NCBI GenBank assembly: GCA_945830595.1 | Contig: CALZZH010000004.1 | Coordinates: 1-31,451, forward strand | Direction of reading: 5' to 3' | Source: Avoscillospira sp945864925 | Lineage (GTDB): Bacteria > Bacillota > Clostridia > Oscillospirales > Oscillospiraceae | DNA: 31,451 nucleotides | Shown: positions 15,672-23,843 of the stretch, one piece after another | Layout of the letters: every line of letters begins with the position of its first letter | Numbering within the stretch: position 1 is the stretch's first letter | Position numbers and translations under genes: made by a program | Notes under the pieces: generated by a model | The model's database searches: none | Told to the model about the DNA's origin: nothing | What the model saw: only the letters and a program-made list of their open reading frames with translations

Positions 15672-16868
15672 TTGAATCGGGTTACGAAAGTTTTGCTGGT
15701 GATCCTGCTGGTGGTGCTGACGGCAGCGGGAACGTTTTGGGGCACGGCCACATGGATGCGGCAGCGCTATGAAACCCAAATGGATACGGATCCGGTGCAG
15801 GCCAAGCTGGATGAGATCGGCGCCCTGCTGGAATACTACTTTATTGATGACTACGAGCCGGAAGCTGTGATAACGGCGGCGGCGGACGGTGCTGCGGCCG
15901 GCATGGTGGAGGGCACCGGAGACCGCTGGAGCTACTATATCAGTGCGAAGGATATGCAGTCGCACAATGAACAGCTGTATAATTCCTATGTGGGAATTGG
16001 CGTGACCATTCAGGAAGCGGACGACGGGATGGAGATTATGTCCGTGACCGCCGGCAGTCCCGCGGAGGAGGCCGGTATCCAGGCAGGCGACATCTGTGTG
16101 GCTGTGGAGGGGCAGAAAACCAAGGAACTGGGCCTCCAGGGCACCAAGGACGTGGTGCGCGGAGAGGAAGGCACCATGGTGGACATGGAGTTTCTGCGCG
16201 GCGGCGAGCCTTATCAATGCTCCGTGGAACGCCGCGCCATTCTCACGCCGGTGGCAGAGCTGGAGATGCTGGAAGGAAAGGTCGCATGGATCAGCATCTA
16301 CAATTTCGATTACCATTGCGCGGAGCAGACCCTGGCCTGCATTGACGAGGCTTTGAGCCAGGGCGCAGAGGCGTTGCTGTTCGACGTCCGCTTCAATCCC
16401 GGCGGTTTGAAGGACGAATTGGTGGAGGTTTTGGATGTGCTGCTGCCGGAGGGAGATATCTTCCGCAGTGTGGATTATGCCGGAACAGAGGAAGTGGACC
16501 GCTCCGATGCCGACTGCCTGGATCTGCCCATGGTGGTGCTGGTCAATGAGGACTCTTATTCGGCGGCGGAGTTCTTTGCTGCGGCCCTGCAGGAATACGG
16601 CCTGGCCGAGATTGTGGGGGTTCAGACCAGCGGCAAGGGCAATTTCCAATATACCTTTGAACTCAGCGACGGCTCTGCGGTGGCGCTGTCCGTGGGCAAG
16701 TATTTCACGCCCAACGGCAGAAGCCTGACCGATGTGGGCGTGACGCCGGACGTGGAGATGGATCTGGACGGTGCGGACTATCAGGCCCTGTACTATGGCA
16801 CGCTGGCGCCGGAGGATGATGAGCAGCTGCAGGCCGGCCTCCAGATGCTGCTGGAGAAAATAGCTTGA
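15672..16868 (+). CDS. S41 family C-terminal processing peptidase (CtpA/CtpB-like)
   Basis: A 398-residue exported serine protease with an N-terminal membrane helix (residues about 6-27), a PDZ domain (about 105-185: GVTIQEADDGMEIMSV, SPAEEAGIQAGD) and an S41 catalytic domain. The Ser-Lys dyad is visible as Ser297 (NEDSYSAAEFF) and Lys322 (QTSGKGNFQ), with the usual 25-residue spacing. FNPGGL around 241-246 is the conserved Gly-rich strand motif. I choose TTG at 15672 as start because GAGGTG lies 6 nt upstream; a GTG at 15663 overlaps that ribosome site. Ctp proteases cleave envelope proteins, sometimes peptidoglycan hydrolases, so the M23 protein next door is a possible substrate (inference). 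Confidence 0.93.
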   Translation: MNRVTKVLLVILLVVLTAAGTFWGTATWMRQRYETQMDTDPVQAKLDEIGALLEYYFIDDYEPEAVITAAADGAAAGMVEGTGDRWSYYISAKDMQSHNEQLYNSYVGIGVTIQEADDGMEIMSVTAGSPAEEAGIQAGDICVAVEGQKTKELGLQGTKDVVRGEEGTMVDMEFLRGGEPYQCSVERRAILTPVAELEMLEGKVAWISIYNFDYHCAEQTLACIDEALSQGAEALLFDVRFNPGGLKDELVEVLDVLLPEGDIFRSVDYAGTEEVDRSDADCLDLPMVVLVNEDSYSAAEFFAAALQEYGLAEIVGVQTSGKGNFQYTFELSDGSAVALSVGKYFTPNGRSLTDVGVTPDVEMDLDGADYQALYYGTLAPEDDEQLQAGLQMLLEKIA

Positions 16869-16894
16869 CAGGAAGAAGCCTGCCAGACTATAAT
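16865..16894 (+). promoter_or_regulatory. Consensus promoter for greA
   Basis: A perfect TTGACA (16865-16870) and perfect TATAAT (16889-16894) are separated by 18 bp. The -35 box overlaps the stop codon of the S41 protease gene. This gives greA strong transcription independent of the ftsEX cluster. Confidence 0.85.
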
Positions 16895-16930
16895 AGTGCC
16901 TACGCAAACAACTGGAAGGAAGGATCATTC

Positions 16931-17404
16931 GTGGCGAAAGAATTTAAAATTACCAGTGCCCGGCTGGAAGAGCTGGAAAACGAACTGAATTATTTGAAGA
17001 CCACCCGTGAAAAAGAAGTGGCGGAGCAGATCAAGGAAGCCCGTTCCTTTGGTGACCTGTCGGAAAACAGCGAATACGATGAAGCCAAAAATGAGCAGGC
17101 GAAGCTCTATGGCCGGATTGCGGAAGTGGAGAACATCCTGGCCAATGCTGTGGTCATTGATGAAGATGAGGAAAACACCGGACATGTGGGCCTGGGCTGC
17201 CGGGTTCGCGTGCTGGATGTGGAACTGGATGAAGAAGAGGAATATACCATCGTCGGTTCCCAGGAAGCGGATCCGATGAACCACCGGATCTCGGATGACT
17301 CCCCCTTCGGCCGCGCCATGGCCGGCAAAGGCGTCGGAGATGTGGTGGAGGTGGAGGCCCCTGTGGGCGTGCTGCAGTTCCGCATTCTGAGTGTGGAAAA
17401 GTAA
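16931..17404 (+). CDS. greA: Transcription elongation factor GreA
   Basis: GreA (157 residues) rescues backtracked RNA polymerase by inserting its coiled coil into the secondary channel and stimulating transcript cleavage. The N-terminal antiparallel coiled coil spans about residues 8-75. The acidic tip GDLSENSEYDEAKNEQ is at 41-56, with the key Asp42 and Glu45. The C-terminal FKBP-like domain includes ADPMNHRISDDSPFGRAM, with the conserved SP.G.A.. loop. Translation starts with GTG at 16931 after GGAAGGAAGGA. Its own strong promoter lies inside the end of the upstream gene. Confidence 0.96.
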   Translation: MAKEFKITSARLEELENELNYLKTTREKEVAEQIKEARSFGDLSENSEYDEAKNEQAKLYGRIAEVENILANAVVIDEDEENTGHVGLGCRVRVLDVELDEEEEYTIVGSQEADPMNHRISDDSPFGRAMAGKGVGDVVEVEAPVGVLQFRILSVEK

Positions 17405-17445
17405 TCAAGGAGGGGACGGCGTCCTCGACGGCCTGGCTGTGTTCC

Positions 17446-17470
17446 GGGGCGTCCGGAGGCCGCCCCTTTG
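17446..17470 (+). terminator. Weak terminator candidate after greA
   Basis: GGGGCG (17446-17451) pairs with CGCCCC (17461-17466) and is followed only by TTTG. The stem is GC-rich but the T run is poor. It lies in the 101-bp greA-trkH gap. Confidence 0.3.
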
Positions 17471-17505
17471 CGCATTCTGAGACTGTGACGGATACGGAGG
17501 ACTCC

Positions 17506-18885
17506 ATGACCCTACGATTTCGCAAGCTGTTGCTGCGCCTGCAGCGGTACCTTGGCCGGTTTTCTGCGATGCAGATCATTGTTCTGGTTTTCCTGGCGAT
17601 CATTCTGGTGGGCTGCTGGCTTTTGACGCTTCCCATCTCCGCCCGGAGCCGGGAGGCGACGCCGTTTTTGACGGCACTGTTCACGGCCACCTCCTGCACC
17701 TGCGTCACAGGCCTGGCGTTAGTGGACACCTGTACGCATTGGAGCGGCTTTGGCCAGACGGTGATTTTGCTGCTGATTCAGATCGGCGGTCTGGGCTTTA
17801 TGAGCATTGTGACGCTATTTTTCTTCGCGGTACACCATAAAATTGGCCTGAAAGAGCGGATGATCATGGCCCAGAGCCTGGGCATGGACAGCCTCAGCGG
17901 CATCGTGAAGATGGTGCGGATGGTGCTGCTGCGCACCTTCCTGCTGGAGGGCGTGGGCGCTGTGATTCTGACGGTGCGTTTTTGCTTCCAGATGCCCCTT
18001 GGGAAAGCCCTGTGGTGGGGCGTATTCCATTCGATCTCCGCATTTTGCAACGCGGGCTTTGACATCATGGGCGCCGTGGATGCCGGCGGCAGCCTGGTGA
18101 ATTACGTGGCGGATCCCGCCGTCAACTTGACGCTGATGGCGCTGATTGTCCTGGGGGGCCTGGGGTTCTTTGTCTGGGACGATTTGCTGCGCCACCGGCG
18201 CTTCCGGGACCTGTCGGTGCATACCCGCCTGGTCCTGGTGATTTCCGGAGTCCTGATTTTGGGCGGCACGGCGGTGTTTGCTCTGCTGGAGTGGAACAAT
18301 CCGGCGACGCTTGGCGGCCTCCCCGCGGGGGAGAAGATCCTGGCGGCGTTGTTTCAGTCTGTGACCACCCGCACGGCCGGATTCTATACCATCCCCCAGG
18401 GGGCGCTGACCGGTGCATCCAAAGCAGTGACAGATTTCCTGATGTTCATCGGCGGATCCAGCGGCTCCACAGCCGGCGGCGTCAAAACCGTGACCATGGG
18501 CGTTTTGCTTTTGTCGGTCATTGCCACGTCCAGGGGACGTTCCCGGGTGACGGTGTTTCACCGGACCATCTCGGCCCAACAGATCAGCGATGCGGTTTCC
18601 ATTGTGACGATGGTATTTCTGGCGGCTTTTGTCAGCGGTGTGTTCCTGTCTGTGTCCAACGGGCTGGACTTTATGGACTGCCTCTATGAAACCATTTCCG
18701 CCATCGCCACAGTGGGCCTGTCCACAGGCATTACGCCGGCGCTCAATCTGGCGTCGCAGCTGGTGATTATCGTATTGATGTTCTTTGGCCGGGTGGGCGT
18801 GATGACCATCAGTCTGGGCTTCTTGGTGTCCAACCAGGCCCAGGAGCGGTATCGGTATGCCGATACCAAAGTATTGATCGGCTAG
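17506..18885 (+). CDS. TrkH/KtrB family potassium transporter membrane subunit
   Basis: A 459-residue K+-translocating protein of the TrkH/KtrB superfamily. It has four membrane-pore-membrane repeats, each with a selectivity-filter Gly. The filters are CVTGL (about 66-70), NAGFD, TRTAGFY and TVGLSTG. Multiple hydrophobic helices run along the chain, and the short cytoplasmic N-terminus (MTLRFRKLLLRLQRY) is KtrB-like. GGAGG sits 5 nt before the ATG at 17506. It is followed 13 nt later by a single-RCK regulatory subunit, the usual KtrAB/TrkAH pairing. Whether transport is Na+-dependent as in Ktr cannot be read from sequence. The pair supports turgor and pH homeostasis. Confidence 0.95.
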   Translation: MTLRFRKLLLRLQRYLGRFSAMQIIVLVFLAIILVGCWLLTLPISARSREATPFLTALFTATSCTCVTGLALVDTCTHWSGFGQTVILLLIQIGGLGFMSIVTLFFFAVHHKIGLKERMIMAQSLGMDSLSGIVKMVRMVLLRTFLLEGVGAVILTVRFCFQMPLGKALWWGVFHSISAFCNAGFDIMGAVDAGGSLVNYVADPAVNLTLMALIVLGGLGFFVWDDLLRHRRFRDLSVHTRLVLVISGVLILGGTAVFALLEWNNPATLGGLPAGEKILAALFQSVTTRTAGFYTIPQGALTGASKAVTDFLMFIGGSSGSTAGGVKTVTMGVLLLSVIATSRGRSRVTVFHRTISAQQISDAVSIVTMVFLAAFVSGVFLSVSNGLDFMDCLYETISAIATVGLSTGITPALNLASQLVIIVLMFFGRVGVMTISLGFLVSNQAQERYRYADTKVLIG

Positions 18886-18898
18886 AAAGGGGAATACC

Positions 18899-19549
18899 AT
18901 GAAGACATATTTGGTTGTGGGTTTGGGCCGGTTCGGCACCGCCGTGGCTCTGAAGCTCCATGAGCTGGGCAATGAGGTCATGGTCATCGACGGCAGGGCG
19001 GAGGAGGTTCAGAAGCTCTCCAACCGTGTGACATATGCCGTGGTGGGAGACGCCCGGGATGAAGAGGTTCTGCGTTCCCTCGGGGTGCGGAATGTGGACT
19101 GTGCCATCGTGGCCATTGGCAGTGATCTGGCTGCCAGTATTCTGGTTACCCTGAATCTGAAATCCCTGGGGGTGCAGCAGGTGATCTGCAAGGCGCCCAA
19201 TGAGCTGCACAAGCGGGCGCTGGAGAAGGTTGGCGCTGACCGGGTCCTGATTCCGGAACGGGAAATGGCTGTCAAGCTGGCCCAGAACCTGACGTCCTCC
19301 AGTGTCCTGGACTATACGGAGCTGTCCCGGGACTGCGGCATCGCGGAGATCCGCACGCCGGCGCCCTGGATAGGAAAAAACCTGCGGGAAATTGATGTGC
19401 GGGCCAAGTATGGCGTAACGGTTATTGCGCTTCGGAAGGCCGACGGTGATCTGACGGTGTTCATCCGGCCGGACTATACCCTGGAGCAGGACGATGTGCT
19501 GATGATTCTGGGCGGAAACGACGATCTGGCCCATGTGCAGAAGCTATGA
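18899..19549 (+). CDS. TrkA/KtrA-type potassium uptake regulatory subunit
   Basis: A 216-residue cytoplasmic RCK protein that gates the adjacent potassium channel subunit. The N-terminal RCK_N Rossmann domain has the dinucleotide/nucleotide motif GLGRFG (8-13) and an acidic residue after strand 2 (VID, Asp31). A RCK_C domain occupies about residues 135-216. It is one RCK_N plus one RCK_C, the KtrA layout, rather than the duplicated TrkA of E. coli. RCK_C domains of this group often bind cyclic di-AMP in Firmicutes; that is family knowledge, not seen here. AAAGGGG precedes the ATG. It overlaps the next gene by 4 nt (ATGA). Confidence 0.95.
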   Translation: MKTYLVVGLGRFGTAVALKLHELGNEVMVIDGRAEEVQKLSNRVTYAVVGDARDEEVLRSLGVRNVDCAIVAIGSDLAASILVTLNLKSLGVQQVICKAPNELHKRALEKVGADRVLIPEREMAVKLAQNLTSSSVLDYTELSRDCGIAEIRTPAPWIGKNLREIDVRAKYGVTVIALRKADGDLTVFIRPDYTLEQDDVLMILGGNDDLAHVQKL

Positions 19550-20301
19550 GCCGGGAACGGATTACCAGCCGGAAAAACCCGCTGCTGCAGCATGTGCGCA
19601 GGCTCCTGAGCAGCCGCAGCTACAGAGAGCAGGCGGGGGAATATGCGGCCGACGGTGCGAAGCTGCTGCAGGAGGCCGTGCGGTGGATTCCCGGACAGCT
19701 GCGGACGGTTCTGGTAACCCAGCGGGCAGATCCCGGCCCCTTGCCGGAGCAGGTGCGCCTGGTGGAGCTGCCGGATGACGTCATGGCCCAGATTTCGCCC
19801 ATGGAATCGCCCCAGGGCGTGCTGTTTACCTGCGCTTTGCCGCCCCGGCAGCCCCTGGAGCTGCAGCAGCAATGCCTGGTGCTGGACGGAATTCAGGATC
19901 CCGGTAACCTGGGCACCATGCTCCGGACGGCGGACGCCATGGAAATTCCGGTGGTGCTGACGCCGGGCTGTGCCGACGCCTACAATCCCAAAACGGTTCG
20001 TGCCTCCATGGGCGCGGTGTTCCGCGCTGCGCCCCAATGGGCGGAGCAGGCCGATGTGGTCCGCTGGTGTCGGCAGCGGGAGATTCCGCTGTATGTCACG
20101 GCCCTGTCGCCCCGGGCGGAGGATATACGGTCTGCCGATTTGAGCCGGGCGGCCCTGGTCATTGGCAGCGAGGGCCGCGGCGTGGGTGCGTATTTCCTGC
20201 AGAATGCGGACCGGGAGCTGATTATTCCCATGAATTCCCGCTGTGAGTCCCTCAATGCAGCCATAGCGGCTGCACTGGTGATGTGGGAAATGCGGCGATG
20301 A
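19546..20301 (+). CDS. TrmH/SpoU family RNA 2'-O-methyltransferase
   Basis: A 251-residue SPOUT-class methyltransferase. An N-terminal RNA-recognition domain (about 1-100) precedes the knotted catalytic domain. SpoU motif 1 is IQDPGNLGTMLRTADA at about 116-131. NPKTVRASMGAVFR follows at 147-160. Motif 2 is VIGSEGRGVG near 205-214 and motif 3 IPMNSRCESLNAAIAAAL near 226-243. The substrate is a ribose in 23S rRNA or tRNA; similarity to RlmB/YsgA-type proteins makes rRNA likely but not certain. It starts in a 4-nt overlap with the KtrA-like gene and is followed by dprA after 24 nt. Confidence 0.93.
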   Translation: MSRERITSRKNPLLQHVRRLLSSRSYREQAGEYAADGAKLLQEAVRWIPGQLRTVLVTQRADPGPLPEQVRLVELPDDVMAQISPMESPQGVLFTCALPPRQPLELQQQCLVLDGIQDPGNLGTMLRTADAMEIPVVLTPGCADAYNPKTVRASMGAVFRAAPQWAEQADVVRWCRQREIPLYVTALSPRAEDIRSADLSRAALVIGSEGRGVGAYFLQNADRELIIPMNSRCESLNAAIAAALVMWEMRR

Positions 20302-20325
20302 CCGCAATGGAAGGGAGGCAACTCC

Positions 20326-21513
20326 ATGCTGAAATACTGGCTCTGGCTGACCACGCGCAAGGGACTCCATGGGCGGAGTGCCTGGCGGGTGGCCAGGCAT
20401 TTTCCCACAATAGAAGCGGCATATTTTGCCGGCGCCGGGGAGTACGCCGCCATTGAGGGGCTGCAGAACGCGGAGCCTCTGCTGGATAAGGATCTGCAGA
20501 TGGCCGAGCGGATTCTGCGCCAATGCTATGAAAAGGGAATCTCCATTTTGACGCTGCAGGATGCTGCGTATCCCCAGCGCCTGAAAGCCACGGACGATCC
20601 GCCCCTTGTGTTGTACTACCGCGGAACCCTGCCGGATCTCAACGGGCCGGCCGTGGCGGTGGTGGGGACGCGCCGGGCGTCGGCCTACGGTATGACCCAG
20701 GCCCGGCGTATGGGCTATGGTCTGGCCCGGTGCGGCTGCACCGTTGTCACCGGCGGTGCCAAAGGCATCGATACGGAGGCCATCAAGGGCGCACTGACCG
20801 GCGGCGGGCCGGTGGCAGCCGTTCTGGGCTGCGGTGTGGACGTGGTCTATCCCGCCCAGAACCGGAACCTGTTCCGGGATGTGGAGCAAAATGGATGCCT
20901 GATCAGTGAGTACCCGCCGGGGACGGAGCCCTATGCCGGCAACTTTCCGACGCGCAACCGCATCCTCAGCGGCCTGAGCCTGGGGGTGCTGGTGGTGGAG
21001 GCTCCCGAGAAAAGCGGCGCACTGATCACGGCGGATCACGCTTTGGAACAGGGCAGAGACGTATTTACGCTGCCCGCCAATGTGGACATGGAGAGCAGCA
21101 GAGGCAATCTGCGGCTGCTGCGGGATGGCGCAATCCCCGTGCGGGATGCCTGGGATTTGCTGCAGGAGTATGCGGCGCAGTATCCGCAGACCCTGTCCCG
21201 GCAGAACTGCGGCGACTTCCGGGGCGGCGATTATGTGCCGGAACCGGAGCTTTCTCAGGAGGCTCTCCCCAAAAAAGACATTGACAAGCCGAAATCCAAG
21301 GCTTATATTGACTTAAATGAGAAACTGGAATCCCTGAGCCATGACGAGCAGTGCCTGGCCAAGCTGCTGCAGGATGGTCCCCTGCATATTGATGCCATTG
21401 TGGACCGCGCACAGATGACGGCAGGCCGCGCCTTGGCGTCGCTGACGCTGCTGGAGGTCAAGGGAATGGTCCGGCGTCCCTCCGCCAGGATGTATGAGCT
21501 GGCGGAAAAATGA
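20326..21513 (+). CDS. dprA: DNA processing protein DprA/Smf
   Basis: DprA loads RecA on incoming single-stranded DNA during natural transformation, and is also kept in many non-competent bacteria. The 395-residue protein has an N-terminal SAM-like helical domain (about 1-80) and an extended Rossmann core. The core carries VVGTRRASAYG (112-122), GGAKGIDTEA (143-152) and NFPTRNRILSGLS (about 206-218). A C-terminal winged-helix domain follows (about 335-395), as in other long DprA proteins. AAGGGAGG precedes the ATG. It overlaps topA by 4 nt. The dprA-topA-trmFO order is the same as in B. subtilis. Confidence 0.96.
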   Translation: MLKYWLWLTTRKGLHGRSAWRVARHFPTIEAAYFAGAGEYAAIEGLQNAEPLLDKDLQMAERILRQCYEKGISILTLQDAAYPQRLKATDDPPLVLYYRGTLPDLNGPAVAVVGTRRASAYGMTQARRMGYGLARCGCTVVTGGAKGIDTEAIKGALTGGGPVAAVLGCGVDVVYPAQNRNLFRDVEQNGCLISEYPPGTEPYAGNFPTRNRILSGLSLGVLVVEAPEKSGALITADHALEQGRDVFTLPANVDMESSRGNLRLLRDGAIPVRDAWDLLQEYAAQYPQTLSRQNCGDFRGGDYVPEPELSQEALPKKDIDKPKSKAYIDLNEKLESLSHDEQCLAKLLQDGPLHIDAIVDRAQMTAGRALASLTLLEVKGMVRRPSARMYELAEK

Positions 21514-23786
21514 GTTCGAAGGAGCAGAAGCAAAGCATGCCGAAGGCAAAAACCAACCTGGTCATCGTCGAGTCGCCCTCCAAGGCCAAGACGATCGGCA
21601 AATATCTGGGCAGCGACTATCAGGTCAAGGCCTGCATGGGCCACCTGCGGGACCTGCCCAAAAGCACCATGGGTGTGGACATCGAGCACGATTTTACCCC
21701 TGTTTACCAGCCTGTCAAGGGCAAAGAAGACATTATCAACGACCTGAAAAAGAGCGCAAAGAACAGCGATAAAATATTTCTGGCAACTGACCCGGACCGG
21801 GAGGGAGAGGCCATTTCCTGGCATCTGCAGGCCCTGCTGGACATCCCGGATCAGGAAGTCAACCGGGTGACCTTCAACGAAATCACGAAAGGCGTGGTGA
21901 CCAAGGCCATCCAGGAACCGCGGCCCATCGACCAGGACCTGGTGGACGCCCAGCAGGCCCGGCGGATTCTCGACCGGATTGTGGGCTATGAGCTGTCCCC
22001 CCTGCTTTGGAAAAAGGTGCGCCGGGGTCTCAGCGCCGGCCGCGTCCAGTCCGTGGCAACCCGTCTGGTGGTGGACCGGGAGGAGGAAATCCGGGCGTTC
22101 CAGCCCCAGGAATACTGGACCATCGACGTGACCCTCAACCGGGTGGAAAAGCCCGGCAGCTTTACAGCCCGGTTCTACGGCGACCCCAAAAAGCGGGAAC
22201 TGGGCAGCGAGGCCCAGGTGCAGGCTGTGCTGCAATCCCTGGAGGGCAAGCCCTTCCAGGTCAAGAGCGTCAAGCGGACGGAGAAAAAGCGCTCGCCCGC
22301 CCCGCCCTTCATCACCTCCACCCTCCAGCAGGAGGCCTCCCGGAAGCTGGGCATGACGCCCAAGCGCACCATGGCCCTGGCCCAGCAGCTGTATGAGGGC
22401 GTGGAGATCACCGGTGTGGGCGCTGTGGGTCTCATCACCTATATGCGTACGGATTCCCAGAGAATCTCCGAGGAAGCCCTGGCTGCTGCCAAGGACTATA
22501 TCCTGGACCGCTGGGGAGAGGCCTTCTACTATGGCCAGCCCCACCGCTATAAGACCAAAAGCGCCGCCCAGGACGCCCACGAAGCCATCCGCCCCAGCAA
22601 CATCCAGCTGGATCCGGAGCGGGTTCGGGCGGATCTGAATAAAGACCAGTACCGGCTGTATAAGCTGATCTGGGACCGGTTCACCGCCTCCCAGATGGCC
22701 TGTGCTCTCTACGACAATGTGGCCATTGAGGCGGCCTGTGGGGAGAATATCTTCCGGGCCAACCATCAGAGCCTGAAATTTGCCGGTTTTACGGCCCTGT
22801 ATGAGGAGGGCCGTGACGATGAGCAGGAGGAACTGCAGTCGCCTCTGCCGGATCTGGCCGAGGGCGAGCCCCTGACCCGCAGCGCCACCCAGCCGGAGCA
22901 GCATTTCACCCAGCCCCCTGCCCGCTATACAGAGGCGACTTTGGTGCGGGCCATGGAGGAAAAAGGCGTGGGCCGCCCTTCCACCTACGCCAGCATCATT
23001 TCCACCATCCAGGATCGGGACTATGTGGTCAAGAAGGACAAGCGCCTGTGGCCCACGCCCCTGGGCGAGGTGGTCACGGGCCTGATGAAGGACCGGTTCC
23101 AGGATATCATCGACGTGGCCTTCACGGCCCATATGGAGCAGCAGCTGGACCAGGTGGAAGAGGGAAAAATCCCTTGGAAGCACGTATTGGCGGACTTCTA
23201 TACGGGCTTTGAAAAGGACATGACCGAGGCCGAGGAGGCCCTGAAGGATACCCGTCTGAAGGTGCCGGACGAAGTCACCGACGAGATCTGCGAGGTCTGC
23301 GGCCGGAATATGGTCATCAAAAACGGCCGGTTCGGCCGGTTCCTGGCCTGCCCGGGCTTCCCGGAGTGCAAGAATACCAAGCCCATTGTGGAGCATATGC
23401 CGGGCCGCTGCCCCAGGTGCGGCGCAGGGCTGCTGAAGCGCAAGTCCAAGCGGGGCTTTGCCTACTACAGCTGTGAACGGGGTATGGAGTGCGGGTTTAT
23501 GTCCTGGGATGTACCCACGGAGAATGACTGCCCCTCCTGCGGCCAGACCATGTTCAAAAAGTCCGGCCGGGGCGCCATGAAGCCCTTCTGCATCAATGAA
23601 AACTGCCCCAATTTCCTGCCCGAGGATAAGCGGGGATACCGAAAAAAGCCTGCCGCCTCTGTGGAAGCCGCCGACGCGGAAGCCGAGGCTCAGCCTGAGG
23701 AAGCGCCGGCCAAGAAACCGGCTGCAAAGAAAAAGACAGCCGCCGCAAAAAAGCCGGCAGCGAAGAAAAAGGAAAAGACCGAGTAG
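21510..23786 (+). CDS. topA: DNA topoisomerase I
   Basis: This type IA topoisomerase relaxes negative supercoils. It has 758 residues. A TOPRIM domain starts near LVIVESPSKAKTIGK (about 19-33), and its acidic DPDREGEA motif is at about 93-100. The catalytic tyrosine is Tyr311 in GLITYMRTDS. Three four-Cys zinc-ribbon modules follow at about 590-710 (CEVCG, CPRCG, CPSCG). The protein ends in a Lys/Ala-rich basic tail of about 35 residues. The ATG overlaps the dprA stop; an in-frame ATG at 21537 with AAGGAG upstream is a possible alternative start and would give a more typical N-terminus. Confidence 0.97.
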   Translation: MSSKEQKQSMPKAKTNLVIVESPSKAKTIGKYLGSDYQVKACMGHLRDLPKSTMGVDIEHDFTPVYQPVKGKEDIINDLKKSAKNSDKIFLATDPDREGEAISWHLQALLDIPDQEVNRVTFNEITKGVVTKAIQEPRPIDQDLVDAQQARRILDRIVGYELSPLLWKKVRRGLSAGRVQSVATRLVVDREEEIRAFQPQEYWTIDVTLNRVEKPGSFTARFYGDPKKRELGSEAQVQAVLQSLEGKPFQVKSVKRTEKKRSPAPPFITSTLQQEASRKLGMTPKRTMALAQQLYEGVEITGVGAVGLITYMRTDSQRISEEALAAAKDYILDRWGEAFYYGQPHRYKTKSAAQDAHEAIRPSNIQLDPERVRADLNKDQYRLYKLIWDRFTASQMACALYDNVAIEAACGENIFRANHQSLKFAGFTALYEEGRDDEQEELQSPLPDLAEGEPLTRSATQPEQHFTQPPARYTEATLVRAMEEKGVGRPSTYASIISTIQDRDYVVKKDKRLWPTPLGEVVTGLMKDRFQDIIDVAFTAHMEQQLDQVEEGKIPWKHVLADFYTGFEKDMTEAEEALKDTRLKVPDEVTDEICEVCGRNMVIKNGRFGRFLACPGFPECKNTKPIVEHMPGRCPRCGAGLLKRKSKRGFAYYSCERGMECGFMSWDVPTENDCPSCGQTMFKKSGRGAMKPFCINENCPNFLPEDKRGYRKKPAASVEAADAEAEAQPEEAPAKKPAAKKKTAAAKKPAAKKKEKTE

Positions 23787-23817
23787 GGCACGACCACTGG
23801 GCGTGTCGTCACGCCCT
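23784..23817. repeat. TAGGGCACGACC-type dispersed repeat after topA
   Basis: It begins at the topA stop codon. AGGGC with CGAC pairs with GTCGT and GCCCT downstream, with a small bulge, to make a hairpin. Bases 23784-23800 are the exact reverse complement of window bases 1-17. It may serve as a weak terminator or mRNA end before trmFO. Confidence 0.6.
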
Positions 23818-23843
23818 GCCAAGCGTCTGCGAAGAGGTAACGT

